Positions 1 through 11,217 of a stretch of DNA of 64,000 nt are shown piece by piece. The position numbers were made by a program, and so were the translations under genes. The stretch comes from Hymenopus coronatus. Taxonomy: Eukaryota; Arthropoda; Insecta; Mantodea; Hymenopodidae. The notes beneath the pieces were generated by a model. That model made no database searches. It had not been told where the DNA came from and was given only the letters and a program-made list of their open reading frames with translations. The DNA is taken from NCBI GenBank assembly GCA_030762935.1, contig CM060888.1, forward strand, positions 115,145,468 to 115,209,467, read 5' to 3'. Each line of letters starts with the position of its first letter. Position 1 is the first letter of the stretch.

Positions 1-1750
1 TTTATCACTCCATGTAGTAATTAAACCGAATTTTAAAAAATACCAAACATTCATCTGTATTATTCTGCTTTTGTATGCTTTTATAGCACAATTATCTGAT
101 TATACTTGGCATCTTTCACATGCATGGCCAGGATTTGCCACCGCAGCAGAGATAGTGACTTTTTTCTTCCTGAAAAATCATTTGGTGATTAATCATATTC
201 ATATTTATTTTTAATTTTATCGAAGACCATAATCATTAATATATTTTCAACTTTACATGCATTGCCATCACATGCGCTCAAGTATGTCAGGGTGCCTGAA
301 TACTACTTAAAATATCTTCTGGAATTAAAACAGTGCTATCGCTACAGGTAAATAAAATACTGTGAAATCTCATATATTTATAAATATTACAACGCACAGC
401 GAAGCCAAAAACCATCATAGGAACGGATACGCTTGCAAAACAAAAAATACGCGTATGGATGTAGTCACCGCGAGTTTCATTGTTTATTTGGTCTGGCAGA
501 GGTCGCAGATTCGTATTTCAGTTGGTCACCTTGGGTGTATATGAGCGTCCGTGTAGGGATATATACTATCTTTATTGGTGTGAAATAATTCGGGGACCCC
601 TCTTTACATCAAACTATTAAAAGCCTGAAATATCATGGGTCTGAAGATCATCTATTGCTGAATTACAAGACAACATTGAAGGGTATAAATTGCTCAAAGT
701 GGCTTCCTCCTGCTTGAATACATCGCCTAAGCCTATGTTTCATGCTGTCGCGTACTCTGTGGTAGATTTCTCTACAACAAAATGAAATAAAAAAGGACCG
801 TTGTAATCGAATATCTAACCAAATTCTTTTTCTCATATTTATACGGATATTTTCCAATTTTTTTATTAAATATACAAATTTTAAAAACTACTTTACAATA
901 CATTTTATGTACGACATTGTACTATATGCCAGCCAAAAGACTAATATTTAAGCCCGAGCGAATTGCAGGCATATATAGATACTTATCAAGATTTATCGAG
1001 CTTTATGTTAATGCTAGTAGAATAATAAGTTATGTGTTAAAACTATGGATTCGTATAACTCTATAAATGAATTACATCACAAGAAAGATTAAAAACAAAG
1101 CAGATTACTTTTTTAAACTCCCCCACAATATTTAAAATGTATATTCAATTTCCATTACCATAATGTCAAATTTCCATTTGTTTATTTGTGTCTGATGCAA
1201 CCCGAGTGTATTCATTTCTCCAGTTTTAAAATGTGTTAACAAAACATATCTAATTTTTCATGATTTGCTTGAAATTGGAATTTATGCTCTATTAAGGATT
1301 CCTTTTGCAGCTATAAATCACGCACCTATACCGGTTTAGTTGTAATGAACTTATTGGATCGTTCAAAAATGTTTGAGGGATACTAATGAATACATAATTA
1401 ATTACCCGAGGGCCACTAATTTTATTGCTCTCACTTAAGTGTTTCAGGACTTAAATTACTTTAGACATTCAATAGACTTTTTATATAATACCTTCAAACG
1501 AGATAACCTATTTCTAAAGTCAATTTGTAACGCGAGTTTAGCGGTTAGCATAAGCCTTTGTTCCCTTGTCCAAGCTTTTACGAAAGAGTTTTACTTCCAA
1601 TAAAGGTAATCTGGGCACCGACATTTCCTACGTGTCAAGTAATAAATGTTTATTATAATCTATAATTATGAGATTATGTATAATCATTGATATTTCGTAG
1701 TTCAAGCTACTAAAATTATTCTGTGGTATAGGTAAAATTGTATCAACAAA
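1..1750. other. Unique AT-rich sequence, no feature recognised
   Basis: I see no convincing coding region, RNA gene or member of the window's repeat families here. The only open frames are short (60-64 codons) and have no recognisable motif. Confidence 0.5.
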
Positions 1751-2478
1751 AAGGTGTGTACGTGACAATTCACCAGTTTGGGATTTACAGTTCTTTGAAG
1801 AAAATGTGAAAGCCTATGTGTGTGTTGAGAAACAAGGTCAGTTGTTAAAGATTGGTTCAAGAGAGCCACATATGCAGTAAACCCCTAAATGTTTAGAAAA
1901 TAGGTTAATGACCAAGAACTGAGCCAAATATTAGGGCGTGACTAAGGGAAAATTAAAAGTTCAAAATATCCGGTTGTGCAGAACCCGTAGAAAAATTCAG
2001 AATAAGTTTCAAGTGCGTAAGTCAATCAGTATATAAGATGAGGTTGGAGTCCATACTTACACTCGGCATGTAGAAGTTTCTGACCTCGTTACTGCGACGT
2101 GATTTGGTGTTTAGTTTAGAAACAGTGTAACTAGTAAGTACAAGTGCAGATCATGTTTATCAAATAAGTGTTTCTGAGTGATTTGTAACAGAATTCAAGT
2201 AAAGTCAACAAATAACTCTGAACAGATCTTGTATAAAGTATTTTTAAGCACACCACAGCCCTGAGCTCATATTTTACAGAACCCTGAGCAAACCGAAAAC
2301 AACCCACAATTTATTTTCAGCATTCCAGCTTTTAGTTTCGACTGCCACGTTTAATTTGAGGTGGTCGATCACGAGTTCTTCGCATTAACACCAGGAAAAG
2401 TGGCAGACAATTTTTTTTTATCACTCAAATCGTCAACGCCGACGAGTTCTATTGCAAAGTGCCCTGGAGACGCAGCAA

Positions 2479-2869
2479 TGGATTCCCTCCCATATAAGTA
2501 TAGATGGCAATGAAATAGCCGATCAAAATGCGAAAGAAGCATCCAGACATACAGTAAGTGATGCATTTATAGCTTCACATCAAGACGTCTTCACCTTCAT
2601 TAAACGAGCGTTCATGTAGAAATTGAAGAGAGTGACTATCACTTGATAGCAAACTTCATGAAGCTCGTACCAACTCGTACCAACTTTTTCCGATCTCTTC
2701 ACCCATACGACGAAATCAATTTATCATCTCTTATCTAAGAAATGACCATTGCAAACTGACACTCTTTTCTTCTAAACAAAGACCAGTTTCCGTCTGTACC
2801 AACTACAACACAACATTAAACATCCTGGACATCATTGTAGACTATTTACTGTTCTCCAAGGGTAGATAA
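2479..2869 (+). pseudogene. LINE ORF2 relic: end of RNase H domain plus C-terminal tail
   Basis: From 2479 one frame reads WIPSHISIDGNEIADQNAKE and continues to a stop at 2617. This matches the C-terminal RNase H signature of I/Jockey/R1-type non-LTR retrotransposons (W-x-P-x-H-x-x-x-x-GNE-x-AD-x-x-AK), including the GNExAD block that carries the last catalytic Asp. A shifted frame from 2645 to a stop at 2867 reads FIISYLRNDHCKLTLF, then VCTNYNTTLNILDIIVDY. This resembles the LINE tail with a CX2C...H...C knuckle, but three of the four metal ligands are gone. One frameshift and the lost ligands show it is dead. The upstream RT part is absent or unrecognisable. Assignment to a LINE is firm; the clade is inferred. 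Confidence 0.7.
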
Positions 2870-3555
2870 CAAGCCAACATCTCGGATTTATCCAGCCACG
2901 AAATAAGCAGACAGGATGAAAAGCTCTACAGTAATTTCTTTAGAATCTCATTTGTTTGATAAAGGTAACAATGTTAACTTCTATACTAATGTTGAAATAA
3001 TCGTTGTATTATATTGGAAATAATGCACTAGTTATAAAATTATGTAAGATCGTAATAAGACCAAGCAATTAAAACAACCAAAAAAAATATTACAAAAATC
3101 GGATGTTAGCTGTGATAAAATACTTCATTTTGAAGAGCTTAACCCAAGAGAAATGAAAAAAAAAAAAAAAACAGATTCCACATTAAAGCATTTTCTCTTA
3201 CGTTTTCGCCAGTTAATGACTGCGATGATGAAATTAACCTTGGTCATACGACCATTTAAGATAATGAGAGCTCAGTGCCCAAGCCTGCTACGATCAACGA
3301 GATTCGATTTCACATAGCCATACTCAATCTTCACCAAAGGAATTTATTGACATTGTAAAGACTTTAGTTGGATGTGTCCATTACATTTAACAGTTACCAG
3401 TTGTGGGCATGATTTGAGCTTTCCGTTCAATAAGAGCTACATTTGTTAATAATGGATCAAATACGAAATCGAGAACCTAATTATCGAATCTGCATGATTG
3501 CCGTGACTTTCTCGTTGTTTTCTATCATAAAATGATACGTTGATTCATACCACAC

Positions 3556-3603
3556 TCCTCGCCTGCGGTGCCACAACTAGTAAAAGCGGGCGTTAAACAC
3601 TAT
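3556..3603 (+). repeat. 3' tail fragment of the 44.4-kb SINE family
   Basis: The segment contains GCCTGCGGTGCCACAACTAG and then GCGGGCGTTAAACACTA. This is the reverse complement of the left end of the SINE at 44373-44608 with few differences. Only the tail is present, as expected for a 5'-truncated retroposed copy. A family H copy begins immediately to its right. Confidence 0.6.
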
Positions 3604-3608
3604 CAAAA

Positions 3609-4533
3609 ATCTGATGTGTTCCATTCACATGACTTTCTGTATATCTCTGCAACCCATTTTTGTTAAAAAGCTTATGCTTCTATTTACTTCTAGAAACATT
3701 AGCAGAAATAGTCTTATTATTTGCTTCCTTGTAAGTAGAAGCGAAATGAAGGAGCACGAAAATTTCTGACGAGAATGGTACGAGAATCTGTCCCATTTGC
3801 GAGGAGGAAGAGTCGTGGACTCACATCTTGGCAAGATGTAGGGGTACGGAGGAATGGCGGGAAAAATATTTGCCGCGATTTTTTACCACTGCGAATGTAG
3901 GGATAGAAGCATGTTGGACGCTACTGGCAGGCACGGAAAACATGGACGGGCTAGGTAAATTTATACTTAAGGCAAGACAGCTGAGATCTGAGGAGGCTGC
4001 CAATAGGGAAGGAGGGGGAATAAGATCAACTAAACAAAAGTGACTACAATGTTCTACATACATATATATTATGTCATACTTAGGTCACTGTTGTGCTAGG
4101 GTTGTATATATTATGTGTATATATGTCTTTTAAGTGTAATTATCTATTATAAGAGGGTGCATTTATGAAGGTGTACTCTGTGCTGTAAATTTAAATTGCT
4201 ATATTTTAATATCTTTGTAACTTTATTTTCGGATTCACTCTTAATTTTATTGTTGTTTAATATTGCTTTTGACTGTGTATTTCCTTTGTCTTTTTATTTT
4301 CGTGTTTACTCTTTTAATTTTTTGTTGTGGTTGTTGTTTTAATATTGCTTGTAATGTGTATTACAAAAGCACGTACGGTCTGTGGACCCGTGCGACTGTT
4401 GACATTCTATGTATGATATTGCTATGTTAATAAATACACTTATTCATTCATTCATTCATTCAGAAGCGAAATGCTATGTAACTGAGGTTCCTTTGTTTGC
4501 ATGGACAGAAGTTAACAAATTCCTGTATGAAAA
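3609..4533 (-). mobile_element. Family H element, hairpin-end part, split by a LINE
   Basis: It starts with ATCTGATGTGTTCCATTCAC and follows the family consensus to 3748. It is interrupted by a LINE 3' end, resumes at 4462 and stops near 4533, where the next copy begins inside the A-tract of CTGTATGAAAAATAT. Compared with other copies, about 40 bases of consensus are missing after the LINE (between AGAAGCGAAATG and CTATGTAACTGAGG). The microsatellite half is absent. Confidence 0.75.
3749..4461 (+). mobile_element. LINE 3' end (5'-truncated) with CCHC knuckle and (ATTC)n tail
   Basis: The frame ending at the stop after ...GGIRSTKQK (about 4041) contains CPICEEEESWTHILARC at 3789-3839, a CX2CX8HX4C knuckle. 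It continues RGTEEWREKYLPRF, the usual C-terminus of arthropod-type LINE ORF2 proteins. About 400 bases of 3' UTR follow, then a tail of four to five ATTC units (4442-4461). AGAAGCGAAATG occurs on both sides (3737-3748 and 4462-4473), a 12-bp target-site duplication within a family H copy. RT and endonuclease domains are missing, so it is dead on arrival. A second copy lies at 31365-31863. Confidence 0.8.
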
Positions 4534-4536
4534 ATA

Positions 4537-5528
4537 TATGATGTGTACCATAGGTTTTCTCTATATCCCTTCAACAAATTATTCAAAAATAAAAAATTTC
4601 GTAAAAATAGATCTAACGATTTTGATTAAAATATCATATATAAAAATATTTACCTGACAAACAAAATGTATATCTTGAATTTTCTGGGAATAGTATTATT
4701 CTTAAAAAGCTTATACTTCTATTTACTTTATGTTAACCAGAAAAAAATTAGCAGAAATAGTCTTATTACTCGCTTCCTTGTAAGTAAAAGCAAAATAAAG
4801 GACTACCATAGGTTAAAGTGATAGTCAAAAGCTGGTTGCTATGTCAATGAAGTTCCTTTGTTTATATGGATAGGAGTTGACAAGTTCCTGTATGAGAAAA
4901 GTATACGTTTTTCATAGCAGAAACCAAAAATAAGGAATGTCTAAAAAACGATGAAATCCACAAAAAATGTATATAACATAAATTGTGTGTTTTAACGTTC
5001 TCTACATTTTTCTTGTGGTAAGTGTTTGTCCATCTCTTACGGTTTAGCAATTATTCAAAATTCCGTAAAATTCATCCAGAATAAAGTACTCTTCAGAGGC
5101 TATTCCCAGAAAATTCAAGATATACATTTTATTTGTCAGGTAACTATCTTTAATATGCGAAATTTTAATCAAAATTGTTAGAGCCATTTTTGAGAAAGTC
5201 AAAATTTTCGAAAAAAAATTCCATGAAAAGGGCAGTTGGGGGTGGGTGGATTTTTCTCAAAATCTTCGTGTCGCATCCCTGGAAGGTACTAAACTTAAAT
5301 ACCAAGTTTGGTATTTTACCGACTTTTCGCTTTTGAGTTATCGTGTTCACAGACACACGGACACACACACACACACACACCTACACACGGACCTTTTTCC
5401 GAAAATGCTTTTTTTTGGATATTCAGGATCCTAAAACATATATTTCCGGTGAAATCTCGGTATCGAATTTTTGGGTGGAGTGCAATACCTTCTCTATACA
5501 CTATGAACATAGTGCGCATAGAGAAAGT
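4537..5528 (-). mobile_element. Family H element, near full length
   Basis: A degraded hairpin end (TATGATGTGTACCATAGG) starts near 4537. The body is full, with the palindrome AAATACCAAGTTTGGTATTT at 5297-5316, then an AC-rich microsatellite (about 5353-5390). It ends in a TATGAACATA near-palindrome and AGAGAAAGT at 5528. Positions about 4590-4695 hold a fragment in the opposite orientation (see its own entry). Short ORFs here are only microsatellite translations. Confidence 0.8.
4590..4695 (+). repeat. Inverted family H fragment nested in another H copy
   Basis: Sequence including GATTTTGATTAAAATATC and TATCTTGAATTTTCTGGGAA is the reverse complement of the middle of family H, opposite to the flanking copy. 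ATTATTC occurs on both sides of the insert (near 4584 and 4690), so the host reads on from CAACAAATTATTC to CTTAAAAAGC. Confidence 0.6.
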
Positions 5529-5592
5529 AAAAATCTGATGTGTACCATTCACATGACTTTCTGTACATCTCTGCAACAAATTATTGTTAAAA

Positions 5593-6292
5593 ATCTGATG
5601 TGTACCATTCACATGACTTTCTCCATATCCCTGCAACAAATAATTCTTAAAAAGCTTATACTTCTATTTACTTTATGCTAATCAGAAAAAATTAGCAGAA
5701 ATAGTCTTATTACTCGATTCCTTGTAAGTAGAAGCGAAATAAGGAACAACCGTAGGTTAAAGTGATAGTCAATAGCTGGTTGCTATGTCAATGAAGTTCC
5801 TTTGTTTATATGGATAGGAGTTGACAAGTTCCTGTATGAGAAAAGTATACGTTTTTCATAGCAGAAACCCAAAATAAGGAATGTCACAAAAACGACGAAC
5901 TTCACGAAAAAAATGTATATAACATAAATTGTGTGTTTTAAAGTGCTCTACATTTTTTGTGTAGTAAGTTTTTGTCCATCTCTTACGGTTTAGCAGTTAT
6001 GAAAAATTCCGTAAAATTCATCCAGAATAAAGCAGTCTTCAGAGACTATTCCCAGAAAATTCAAGATATACATTTTATTTGTCAGGTAAATATCTTTAAT
6101 ATTCGAAATTTTAATCAAAAACTTTAGTCATTTTTGAGAAAATCAAAATTTTCGAAAAAAATTCCATATAAAGGGTAGTTGGGGGTGGGGTATTTTTCTC
6201 AAAATCTTCGTGTCGCATCCCTGGAAGATACTAAACTTAAATACCAAGTTTGGTATTTTACCGACTTTTCGTTTTTGAGTTATCGTGTTCAC

Positions 6293-6351
<59 letters not shown>

Positions 6352-6480
6352 CCTTTTTGTGAAAATGCTTTTTTTTGGATATTGGGGACCCTAAAACATA
6401 TATTTCCGGTGAAATCTTGGTATCGAATTTTTGGTGGAGTGTAATACTTTCTCTATACACTATGTACATATGGAGAATGT
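5593..6480 (-). mobile_element. Complete family H element nested in another copy
   Basis: It begins ATCTGATGTGTACCATTCAC and ends GGAGAATGT at 6480. It carries the body, the TACCAAGTTTGGTA palindrome (about 6243-6256) and a pure AC tract at 6295-6348. The A5 tract of the host is present on both sides. Confidence 0.85.
6295..6348. repeat. (AC)n microsatellite inside family H
   Basis: About 27 uninterrupted AC units lie at the family's fixed internal microsatellite position. It is among the two longest AC tracts in the window's H copies, and the same site in other copies holds far fewer units. Confidence 0.95.
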
Positions 6481-7123
6481 AAAAAGCTTATCTCTATTTA
6501 CCTCCTGCTACTCGAGAACAAATTAGCAGAAATAGTCTTATTACTTGTAAGTAGAAGCGAAATAAGGAAGTACCGTAGGTTAAAGTGATAGTCTAAAGCT
6601 GGTTGCTATGTGACTGAAGTTCCTTTATTTTATGGACAGGAGTTGACAAATTCCTGTATGAGAAAAGTAAGTTTTTCATAGCTGAAACCAAAAACAATGA
6701 ATATCTCAAAAACGGCCGACTCCACGAAAAAAATGTATATAGCATAAATTGTGTGTTTTAACGTGCTCTACATTTCTTGTTTTGCAAGGTTTTATCTAAG
6801 TCTTATGGTTTAGCAGTTATGCAAAATTCCGTAAAATTCGTCCAGAATAAAGTAGTCTCCAGAAGCTATTCCCAGAAAATTCAAGATATACATTTTATTT
6901 GTCAGGCAAATATCTTTTATATATGACATTTTAATCAAAATCGTTAGATCTATTTTTACGAAAATCAAAAATTTAAAAAAAAGTTCTATGTAAAGGGCAG
7001 TTTGGGGTGGGGGGATTTTTCTCAAAATCTTCGTGTCGCATCGCTGGAAGATACTAAACTTAAATACCAAGTTTGGCATTTTACCAACTTTTAGTTTTTG
7101 AGTTATCGTGTTCACAGACACAC

Positions 7124-7160
<37 letters not shown>

Positions 7161-7300
7161 CGGACCTTTTTGTGAAAATGCTTTTTTTGGATATTGGGGA
7201 CCCTAAAACATATATTTCCGGTGAAATCTCGGTATCGAATTTTTGGGTGGAGTGCAATACATTCTCTATACACTATGTACATAGTGCGTATAGAGAAAAA

Positions 7301-8900
7301 TACCACACTCTAAAAACGAAGGAATGGTTCAAACAGTAAGTGGCAATATGTGAAAGTGCACCAAGGAGAGCAAAAATAATATCATTTTTAGAAATAAGAC
7401 AAAACTAGGCTTTTCATAAACTACCTCCATAAGGGCAGAATCATCACCTGAGAGATTTATGCTTCACTCTGGCTTAATTGAGGGATGCTACTTGTCTAAA
7501 TCTTGGTAATCGTCATGCCTCACGATATCATCTACCTATATATAAAATTAAGGTCTTGGTTTCATGATCCTAGGTTAAGCGAAGTTATTTCTAGTATCAG
7601 AAACATAATGGGATCCAACAAAATGATCAGGAAGATGAAAAAGCTTATTAATTTAATTGTTTGTAATTTCCGTTAATCGAATGACTCCCAAAAGAAGAAG
7701 TTGGAGGTAACTACCGCAAAGTAATCAGGGCACTTTTAATAGCGGACCTATAGCTACCTGTAGTTGTAGGTTTTCGTGCAGGACTACTTTTTGCGGTGTG
7801 ATGTTGGAGTTTTGTACTTTGAAAATCTAAGGCTTTTATGAGAACCTCCAGGATTCTCATCTCAGGATAGGGATGTTCGGATGATGCCAGAATATGTTTT
7901 GTCTTGCGGCTGGAACAACTTGAAATGAGAAATACAGGGACTGCGAAGCTTTATATGAGATGTGAAGATGAATAATTATAAAACTATTAAATTAACTTAC
8001 ATAGAGATATTTTGGTATTTCGAACCAGTCCACTATTCGCTAATTGTAACTATCGCAGCAATTTGGTATGAAGTCATTCTTGTCAATTCCTCCCCTTGTA
8101 CCTCCTGTAAGGATTTGCCACAAATCATTTCAAACGCAAACCCTCGAATTGTCTCCTACTAAGTGCTCATTATTATCGCTTTTCGCTCTCCGGAGTTTGA
8201 ACAGTCGGGACAAGTGCGCTATTCTTTCTTGCCTTCGAGTGCTTGAGAGGTGCTTATGTCCGCTGCCCATCGAAACATCGAGAGACGACATGTTGACAGT
8301 TTGGGGGCTGGAGTGCGTTAAATGTGTACTTGTCCTTTACAGGTTTTAACCTCTTTATAGACAAGGTATTTCTGAGGGAGTGAGAGGCGGCTTATAAGAC
8401 AGCGAATGTGACTGAGGGGGAGGGGGTGAAAGGAAGTAGGAAGATTTGCTCCTCGACGGCTACCAACGGTCCCTAAGCATCGTTGTTGTTATGGAGTATC
8501 AAACAAATGTATTTTTTATTGGGGTTAAATTCAAGCGTCTCTTGGATGGATTCTATAGGAGGTTAGCCTTGGCTACTGGTGTAAACTCAGATGGTTTGGA
8601 AGCTGTATAAAGCCTACTAAATGGCTCTCGGAAGTGGTGATTGCGTCCAAGAGCAAGGCAAATTCAATCACTCAATCGTTATTGAACAAAACTTCATGAC
8701 AATAACATATATACAAACAGAAGGAAATAGGCAGAGAATACAAATTGCAGAACATCTATATTTGAATCAAAATATTTGAAGGAACTTAGAATTAACCCTT
8801 TTTTTTTCTTTGGCTTTTTTTTTTTTTTACCAATTATATCTCGCCTTTAACGCACAGTCATATTGACGGAATTTTCAATTGGAACATACTGTCTGTCGAC
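7301..8900. other. Unique sequence without recognised features
   Basis: No member of the described repeat families and no convincing gene. Two overlapping open frames near 7962-8349 (66 and 93 codons) show no known motif. A G-rich patch lies near 8410-8430, and T-rich runs lie near 8800-8830. Confidence 0.45.
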
Positions 8901-8959
8901 AATGTTGTTAATACGTGTTGTCGTTAGGTTTGCATTTTCTTAAATTTGATTTAGTAGAT

Positions 8960-9128
8960 CACACACACACACACAATAACCCTCATTCATTCTTCCAGAC
9001 TTTGGAGAGAATAGGGAATCATTTTTGGTTAAAGAAAAATTCCGAATCCCCAGCCAGGAATCAAGCCCGGGATCCCTCGCACAGCAGGCAGGAGCTCCAC
9101 CGTCTGATCTATAGGGCCAGCCGATCAT
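8960..9128 (-). mobile_element. tRNA-headed SINE, 36.6-kb family
   Basis: On the minus strand it reads an A-box-like region (TATAGATCAGACGGTGGAGC), then CCTGCTGTGCGAGGGATCCC and a B-box arm GGGCTTGATTCC. A body containing AGTCTGGAAGAATGAATGAG follows. The same order and motifs occur at 36594-36881. A short AC tract (8961-8974) borders it. It is truncated relative to that copy, lacking the GTTAAAGGCGG tail. Confidence 0.65.
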
Positions 9129-9134
9129 AATTAT

Positions 9135-10440
9135 ACAATATGTTTAGACGTGATGAGCTTCAGTAATGACTACTTGGAGCAATTCATTAAACAATGATAC
9201 CACCACCACCAATCTTCAGGTATTATAACTTCATTTCAAGTGTGTGGTCCAGTGGGACATTTATTTAAACATATTCATCCGTAAGTGCATTTCTTCAGTT
9301 AATTAATTTTCTTTTTCTCTAAATGAAGAGTCTTCACAGCGTTTCTCTTGAAATATATTTACGGTTTTTTAAGCTATATTCAGAGATGCATCATTGCTCA
9401 GAGATTATTGAACAGCTCTTCGCTATACTAATACACACGAACACATCGCTATACTATGCCTTTGATACTAGTGTCATGCAAAACGCGCTCTGCGTTCGGT
9501 TCATGTATATCAAATGTCGCTGCTACCGAAGTTTGATTTTTAGAGCGATTTTTTCCCCTGTTTACTAGGTGGGCTCTCTCGTTTACACGATAACTCGGTC
9601 ATGAAAGAGGATTTGTACGACTTTTAAAGAAAAGGATAATTAATATCACGTGCTCTCACGCACATTTTTGATGTCCAACGGACTTAATTATTTCTATGTA
9701 CGGGAAATAAATATAAATTATTAAGTCGCCTTCATATATGTATAAGCTATAATTTCATCACTGGTCATTGATGTATTTTATTAAACACGTCCTTAAATTA
9801 AGGAAACTATATTTATGAAAAATAATCACTATGGTGTAAATTATCAAGTGGACCATAAACATATATACACATCTCAAAATTAACAAACGAAGATTCTCCA
9901 TGTTCAGCATCATATCCAAAGGGAAACAACTAGAGTAGAGATACTATTTCAAAATGGAAACGAATTAAAGATTATAATGTTATGAATTAATACAAAAGTC
10001 GTTGACTTGATCTGGGTTAAACCAATTCATTATCCATATACTTATACCAACAAATTCCCGACCTTTACTATATTTTGTGAACTGAGTTTACTCAGATTTG
10101 AATAAACAACATCGCTTGGAACGCCAATAAATCAAGCAAGGCCATCCATTCTGGTCAGCAAATATCGCCTCGAATAAAGCCTTCAAACTAATTGGTCTGC
10201 GTTTGGGCATTTTATATTACTCGCTCCACTCATATGTTCTGATGGTTGCATATGTAGCAAGGTTCACGTTGTCCGTCTCGGTTTCCGACTCAGGTTCGTA
10301 CATTACACGACACTATGCCTACACTACCATCTTGCTTATGTCTCACGGCAGAAGCATATTCTGCGCAACTAAAGATGTGCTAGGAACGCCATTTATATAT
10401 CAATCCTGCGCTTATTGTAATCGCGCACGGTTATAACGAT
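9135..10440. other. Unique sequence without recognised features
   Basis: AT-rich with only short open frames (longest about 81 codons). No repeat family of this window was recognised. Confidence 0.45.
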
Positions 10441-10479
10441 CTCTACACACTCTTTTGGATCATCTTATCTTCCAACAAT

Positions 10480-11197
10480 AGTTTATTCTTCTATTTAGTT
10501 GTTAATCGAGGTAAACTTTCTTACGCAAACTTTCTTTTCATTATAGGTATAAAAAGAATATAATAGGCTGAAGTGATAGTGTTTTTTACGAAAACGGATC
10601 GCTAGTAATGACTTTAAAATACTATATCTGCTCTTTGTTTGACCTCGAGAAAAAGAGTGACTTGACATCTGGAAAAGTATAAGTATTTGAAAATTGAAAA
10701 CAGTAACAAAAATATATCAAAGATATACAACGCAAAATATTTAACATAAATTTTATTGCACTTTTAGTCTATCTGTTATGGTTTATAATTTATCAAATAT
10801 CTTTTCGAATAAAGAGGATTTCACAAGGAATTCCCAGTAAATTCAAGTTGTACATTTATTTGCCACGAATGTCTTAATCAAATTATATTTTAATCAAAAC
10901 CATTACAGCTATATTTGAGTGAATACAATTTTTACGAAAAAATATTCCAAGTAAAGAATAAGTTGGAAGATACTGAAGCTAAATAGCATGTTTGGGCTTT
11001 ATGGGAGAATTCTATTTTCAGGCTGTATATAAAGCGAGCGCGCGCGCACGCACACACCTACTCATATACATATCTTTTTCAAAAATGGGCTTTCTTGGGT
11101 TTATGTGGCTTCAAAACATGCATTTTCGGTGAAGATGTAATTTTTGGGTGGAGTTCTATGTTTTCTCTGCCTATTGTAAGTGTATAGTAAAGAAAGT
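10480..11197 (-). mobile_element. Family H, old divergent subfamily
   Basis: It is recognisable by order of blocks: TTCTTCTATTTAG, ACATAAATTTTATTGCAC, TTCCCAGTAAATTCAAG, CGGTGAAGATG and a terminal GTAAAGAAAGT at 11197. It differs at many sites from the main family and lacks the standard terminal near-palindrome. It shares private blocks (TTTGCCACGAATGTCTTAAT, TATTCCAAGTAAAGAATAA) with 12073-12540, so the two form a subfamily. The microsatellite site holds a CG/CA mix (11038-11058). Confidence 0.65.
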
Positions 11198-11217
11198 AAA
11201 CAGAAAAGGAAAAAAAA

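Larger units (their letters stand above)
5533..7297 (-). mobile_element. Family H element split by a nested H copy
   Basis: The left part is 5533-5588 (hairpin end through ACAAATTATTGTT) and the right part is 6481-7297 (AAAAAGCTTATCTC through the AC tract at about 7129-7155 and the terminal near-palindrome at 7264-7295). Joined, they give the uninterrupted consensus ATTATTGTTAAAAAGCTTAT. The element was therefore entered at its A5 tract by the copy at 5593-6480. Confidence 0.8.

Noticed and set aside
4537..7297. Rolling-circle head-to-tail concatemer of family H
   Set aside because: At least one apparent tandem pair is a nested insertion whose host halves rejoin exactly, so concatemers are not required, though the 5528/5533 join alone could still be one.
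5165..7339. Many 60-115 codon open frames rich in VCVC or THTH
   Set aside because: They are translations of the AC/GT microsatellite and flanking family H sequence, repeat in every copy and overlap on both strands.
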